Notes under the pieces: model-generated
What the model was told of the DNA's origin: nothing
Database searches by the model: none
Seen by the model: the letters and a program-made list of their open reading frames with translations, nothing else
Part shown: piece by piece, positions 14,039 to 16,863 of the stretch
How the letters are laid out: each line of letters starts with the position of its first letter
How positions within the stretch are numbered: the first letter of the stretch is position 1
Made by a program: the position numbers and the translations under genes
DNA from: Chloroflexota bacterium
GTDB lineage: Bacteria > Chloroflexota > Dehalococcoidia > Dehalococcoidales > RBG-16-60-22
Reading direction: 5' to 3'
Assembly (NCBI GenBank): GCA_016875955.1
Contig: VGOH01000006.1
Location: 1 to 16,863 of the forward strand
Length of the DNA: 16,863 nucleotides

Positions 14039-14067
14039 CAAAAGAATAACCATATGCAACAGTGCCT

Positions 14068-16134
14068 TTAGCGTTCAGGCTTTTCTTCTGCCTTCTGGGC
14101 GATTAGCCTCTGGCTGATTTGCGCCGGCACCTCTTCGTAGCGGTTGAATTCCATGGTGTAGGTGCCCCTGCCCTGGGTCATTGACTTCAGGTCAATGGCG
14201 TAGCGCAGCACTTCCGCCAGCGGCACCTGGGCCTCAATAATATTGATATTGCCTGACGGGTTCATCCCCTGTACCCGGGCACGCTTGGTGTTGAGGTCGC
14301 CGATAATATCGCCGGTGAGGTCGTTGGGGACGGTTATGCGGATATTCACGATGGGCTCAAGCAGGATGGGATGCCCCTGGGCAAGCCCTTTCTTGAACGC
14401 CTGCGCCCCGGCAATTTTGAAACATATCTCTGAGGAGTCCACCGGGTGGAAGCTGCCGTCGTAAAGCGTGGCCCTTACATCCACCACCGGATGGTGTGCC
14501 AGCACGCCGTCCTGAATCGCTTCATTGAAGCCTTTCTCCACCGCCGGTATGTAGTTTTTGGGCACTGTCCCGCCAACAACCTTTTCGGCGAACTCGTTGC
14601 CGGTGCCGCGCGGCAGGGGCTCCAGTTCCATGATGACATGGCCGTACTGGCCGTGGCCGCCGGTCTGTTTTCTGTGCTTGTATTCGGCATTCGGCACGGG
14701 TACGGTGATGGTCTCTTTGTAAGGGACCTTGGGGGTCTCCAGTATTACGCTGACGCCAAACTTGCGCTGCATCTTCTCCGCGGCTACGGCAAGCTGGGTA
14801 TCCCCCATGCCGGAAAGCAGTGTCTCACCGGTGTCATATTCACGGCGCACACGCAGTGTCGGGTCTTCCTCGGTGATGCGGGACAGCGCTGTCCCCAGTT
14901 TATCCAGGTCAGCTTTGGTCTTGGGGGAGACGGCTTCATCAAAGACCGGCTGTGGGAAAACAATAGGAGCAAGCTTGACCGGCTTGTTCTGGGTGGAAAG
15001 CGTATCGCCGGTGCTGGTCACGTTAAGCTTGGCCACCGCCCCGATGTCACCAGCGCTGACCTTGGCCACCGGCTCCTGATTCTTGCCCCGCAGCGTGAAG
15101 AGCTGGCCAATTCGCTCGGCGCTGCCCCGGCTGGCATTCCATATCTGGGAGTTGCTATCAATGGCGCCGCGGTAAACCCGGAAGTAGGTGAGCTTGCCGA
15201 CATATGGGTCGGCCGTCGTCTTGAAGACGAGCGCGGCCAGAGGCCCGTCAGCACTGGTCTTGATTTTTTCCTCCTTGGCACCGACCAATGCCGCCACCTC
15301 GCGCTCCGCTGGAGAGGGCAGGTAGTTGACCATGGCGTCCAGAAGCCGGTCAATGCCCACGTTCTGCAGTGCTGAGCCGGCCAGGATAGGGAAGAAACTG
15401 CCGCTGGCCACGGCTTTTTTCAGTCCGTTGGTGATTTCCTCCGGAGTCAGCCCCTCACCGCCCAGATATTTCTCAATGAGGGCGTCTTCCGTTTCCGCCG
15501 CCGCTTCAATTAGTTTCTCGCGATACGTGCTCACCTGGCCTTGCAGCGAGGCTGGAATTTCCCCTTCTTTCGGCGGCGAGCCGGTATAAGCCTTCAACGT
15601 CAGCAGGTCCACGATGCCCTGAAAATCATTGTGGGCGCCGATGGGTATCTGTACCGGCAGACACCTGGGGCCGAACCTGCCCTGAATATCATTGACCGTT
15701 TTGAAAAAATCGGCGTTCTCGCGCTCCATCTTGTTCACGAAGATGAGGCGCGGCAGACCGGCTTCCTGGCAGTACCCCCAGGCCTGCTCCGTGCCCACCT
15801 CCACGCCGGAAGCCGCGCAGATGACCACCACCGCCCCTTCGCTGACCCGTATGCCTGCCTTCACCTCGCCGATGAAATCGCTGTATCCGGGGGTGTCAAT
15901 GATGTTGATTTTGGTGTCCTGCCACTGGCAGGGCAACAGGCTCAGATTGATGCTTATCTTGCGCTTTATCTCATCGGGGTCGTAGTCTGAGGTGCTCGAC
16001 CCGTCGTCAACTTTGCCCAGTCGATTAATTGCCTTGGCGGTGAAGAGCATGGCTTCCGCGGCCGATGTCTTGCCCGCGCCCGCGTGCGAAAGCAGGGCGA
16101 TATTTCTGATTTTTTCCGGTCCGAACTGGTCCAT
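14068..16134 (-). CDS. fusA2: EF-G paralogue (FusA2-type translation GTPase) with altered G motifs
   Basis: The 688-residue protein has the full EF-G domain order. G1 is SHAGAGKTS (16-24), the switch I segment is RKISI (58-62) where EF-G has RGITI, G3 is DTPGYSDF (80-87) where EF-G has DTPGHVDF, and G4 is NKME (134-137) where NKMD is usual. Domain II follows, then domain IV (RKQTGGHGQYGHV, DGSFHPVDSSEICFKIAG) and domain V (RVQGMNP, TQGRGTYTMEF). The G3 histidine is the residue that positions water for GTP hydrolysis, so hydrolysis may be slow or absent. As I recall it, a mycobacterial EFG2 was reported to bind nucleotide without ribosome-stimulated GTPase activity. The start at 16134 has AGGTGA upstream and opens at the EF-G N-terminus. 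Earlier in-frame codons extend into the promoter and neighbour. It is clearly not the sole EF-G of the cell. Confidence 0.9.
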   Translation of the reverse strand: MDQFGPEKIRNIALLSHAGAGKTSAAEAMLFTAKAINRLGKVDDGSSTSDYDPDEIKRKISINLSLLPCQWQDTKINIIDTPGYSDFIGEVKAGIRVSEGAVVVICAASGVEVGTEQAWGYCQEAGLPRLIFVNKMERENADFFKTVNDIQGRFGPRCLPVQIPIGAHNDFQGIVDLLTLKAYTGSPPKEGEIPASLQGQVSTYREKLIEAAAETEDALIEKYLGGEGLTPEEITNGLKKAVASGSFFPILAGSALQNVGIDRLLDAMVNYLPSPAEREVAALVGAKEEKIKTSADGPLAALVFKTTADPYVGKLTYFRVYRGAIDSNSQIWNASRGSAERIGQLFTLRGKNQEPVAKVSAGDIGAVAKLNVTSTGDTLSTQNKPVKLAPIVFPQPVFDEAVSPKTKADLDKLGTALSRITEEDPTLRVRREYDTGETLLSGMGDTQLAVAAEKMQRKFGVSVILETPKVPYKETITVPVPNAEYKHRKQTGGHGQYGHVIMELEPLPRGTGNEFAEKVVGGTVPKNYIPAVEKGFNEAIQDGVLAHHPVVDVRATLYDGSFHPVDSSEICFKIAGAQAFKKGLAQGHPILLEPIVNIRITVPNDLTGDIIGDLNTKRARVQGMNPSGNINIIEAQVPLAEVLRYAIDLKSMTQGRGTYTMEFNRYEEVPAQISQRLIAQKAEEKPER

Positions 16135-16168
16135 AAAATCACCTGTCCTCCCAAAAACGTTCGTAACT

Positions 16169-16198
16169 ATTATACCTGTTGGCCCGCACTGACGGCAA
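16169..16198 (-). promoter_or_regulatory. Promoter of the EF-G paralogue
   Basis: Read on the minus strand, TTGCCG (16198-16193) and a perfect TATAAT (16174-16169) are 18 bases apart. Transcription would start near 16162, giving a leader of about 28 bases to the ATG at 16134. The gene therefore need not depend on read-through from the transglutaminase gene. Confidence 0.65.
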
Positions 16199-16213
16199 GC
16201 TGACGGATTGTGA

Positions 16214-16863
16214 TTAGGCACGCCGCCGGAACAGGCGGGAGATAAACCACAGCAGAATGATGATGCTGAAGAACGGGACGGGAAATGAGGCGCTGCCTCC
16301 ATCCTTATCGGTAATGATGGCGGCCGGCGCCTCGGTTGGCCCAGCGCGGGTGACGCGCTCATCCTTTATTTCATAAGCATAGAGCTCCTCGCCGACAAAT
16401 TCTTTGGGCACCCAGCCCAGCGGATTGTTGCGGCCAGTAGCCTCCGCCCAGACCCATCCGTCTTCTCCATTCAGCTTGAAAACATTGCCTTTTTTATATT
16501 CAGGGAGATAGACCATGGCGGCGGTGTGGCCGGGGGCAACGGCAATCGCCGAGCGGTAGCCGGCGCCTTTATATATCACGGCCAGCAGCACCGCGCTGTC
16601 CTCGCAGTCGCCGTGGGCAAGGCTGCCCTGAGCTATCTTATCGGCCAGTTCGTCGGCATTTTGGGCAAACTCATCATACTGGAACTGGTCTTTGTCCGGC
16701 GTATACTGGACGCGGTCGCGCACGTAGTAAAATATCTTTTCCGCCCTCTGCGCCGGGTCGGGGTATTGCTCCAGCATCTGTTCGCCCAGGTGATAGGCGA
16801 TATCAGCCTCTTCGCCCAGGCTCTCGTAGGTGATGACCGGACGGAACCCTGTTTCCGATATCT
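16214..16863 (-). CDS. Transglutaminase-like protein with C-terminal membrane anchor (5' end cut by window)
   Basis: The frame stays open to the window edge, so the N-terminus is missing; the ATG at 16777 is internal. The visible 215 or so residues hold a transglutaminase/protease-like core. The putative nucleophile is the Cys of HGDCEDSAVLLA (codon 16604-16606), the His is in PGHTAAMVYL (codon 16526-16528), and an acidic residue in WVWAEATG probably completes the triad. A Helical segment precedes the core (QRAEKIFYYVRDRVQYTPD). A hydrophobic segment near the end (FPVPFFSIIILLWFISRLF) followed by RRRA is a C-terminal anchor, placing the catalytic domain probably outside the membrane. Members of this superfamily act as proteases, peptidases or amide-forming enzymes, and which applies here is unknown. 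It is upstream of and co-directional with the EF-G paralogue, 79 bases away. Confidence 0.82.
   Translation of the reverse strand, partial: ISETGFRPVITYESLGEEADIAYHLGEQMLEQYPDPAQRAEKIFYYVRDRVQYTPDKDQFQYDEFAQNADELADKIAQGSLAHGDCEDSAVLLAVIYKGAGYRSAIAVAPGHTAAMVYLPEYKKGNVFKLNGEDGWVWAEATGRNNPLGWVPKEFVGEELYAYEIKDERVTRAGPTEAPAAIITDKDGGSASFPVPFFSIIILLWFISRLFRRRA

Noticed and set aside
14446..15375. 309-codon plus-strand open frame opposite the EF-G paralogue
   Set aside because: It mirrors a clearly coding EF-G sequence and shows no domain of its own.
16135..16362. Extension of the EF-G paralogue upstream to 16362
   Set aside because: It would overlap the transglutaminase gene and the promoter; the EF-G N-terminus begins at the ATG at 16134.

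Overview
The window reads as a chromosomal segment of a Chloroflexota bacterium, most likely a Dehalococcoidia relative. This is inferred from the EF-Tu and ribosomal protein sequences, the absence of rpoBC after rplL, a NEW3-domain/ABC-2 export module and ETF genes. The assignment rests on family resemblance, not on a search. Genes are densely packed, and no gene-free stretch exceeds about 260 bases.

Region 1 (1-4236, plus strand) is a translation and transcription cluster: 3' end of tuf, rpmG, secE, nusG, rplK, rplA, then rplJ and rplL. A strong promoter, an L10-type leader fold and a rho-independent terminator lie between rplA and rplJ, so rplJL appears to be controlled by autogenous attenuation. 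The L7/L12 protein has an unusual N-terminal extension of about 68 residues rich in Ala, Lys, Glu and Pro. EF-Tu carries a four-cysteine insert.

Region 2 (4323-6626) holds a small two-helix membrane protein where rpoB would often be. Convergent to it are a lipoprotein gene and a ComM/YifB-type AAA+ ATPase gene, both on the minus strand.

Region 3 (6727-10584, plus) holds prfA (RF1) and prmC (the RF methyltransferase), overlapping by four bases, followed by etfB and etfA for an electron-transfer flavoprotein. PrmC has NLPY in place of NPPY, and EtfA has a CxxC pair in its FAD domain.

Region 4 (10604-13807, plus) is a three-gene module with its own AT-rich promoter region: a secreted, membrane-anchored protein with NEW3-like beta-sandwich repeats, an ABC ATPase, and an ABC-2 permease. 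The spacings are 3 and 7 bases, which points to one export or membrane-remodelling complex.

Region 5 (13858-14038) is a compact MITE-like element made of nested inverted repeats, sitting between convergent genes.

Region 6 (14068-16863, minus) holds an EF-G paralogue of the FusA2 type with altered GTPase motifs. Upstream of it is the 3' part of a transglutaminase-like protein with a C-terminal membrane anchor, cut by the window edge.

No tRNA, rRNA, CRISPR array, transposase, integrase or attachment site was recognised. The best candidates for something undescribed are the extended L7/L12 together with its attenuator, the degenerate EF-G paralogue, and the NEW3/ABC-2 module.
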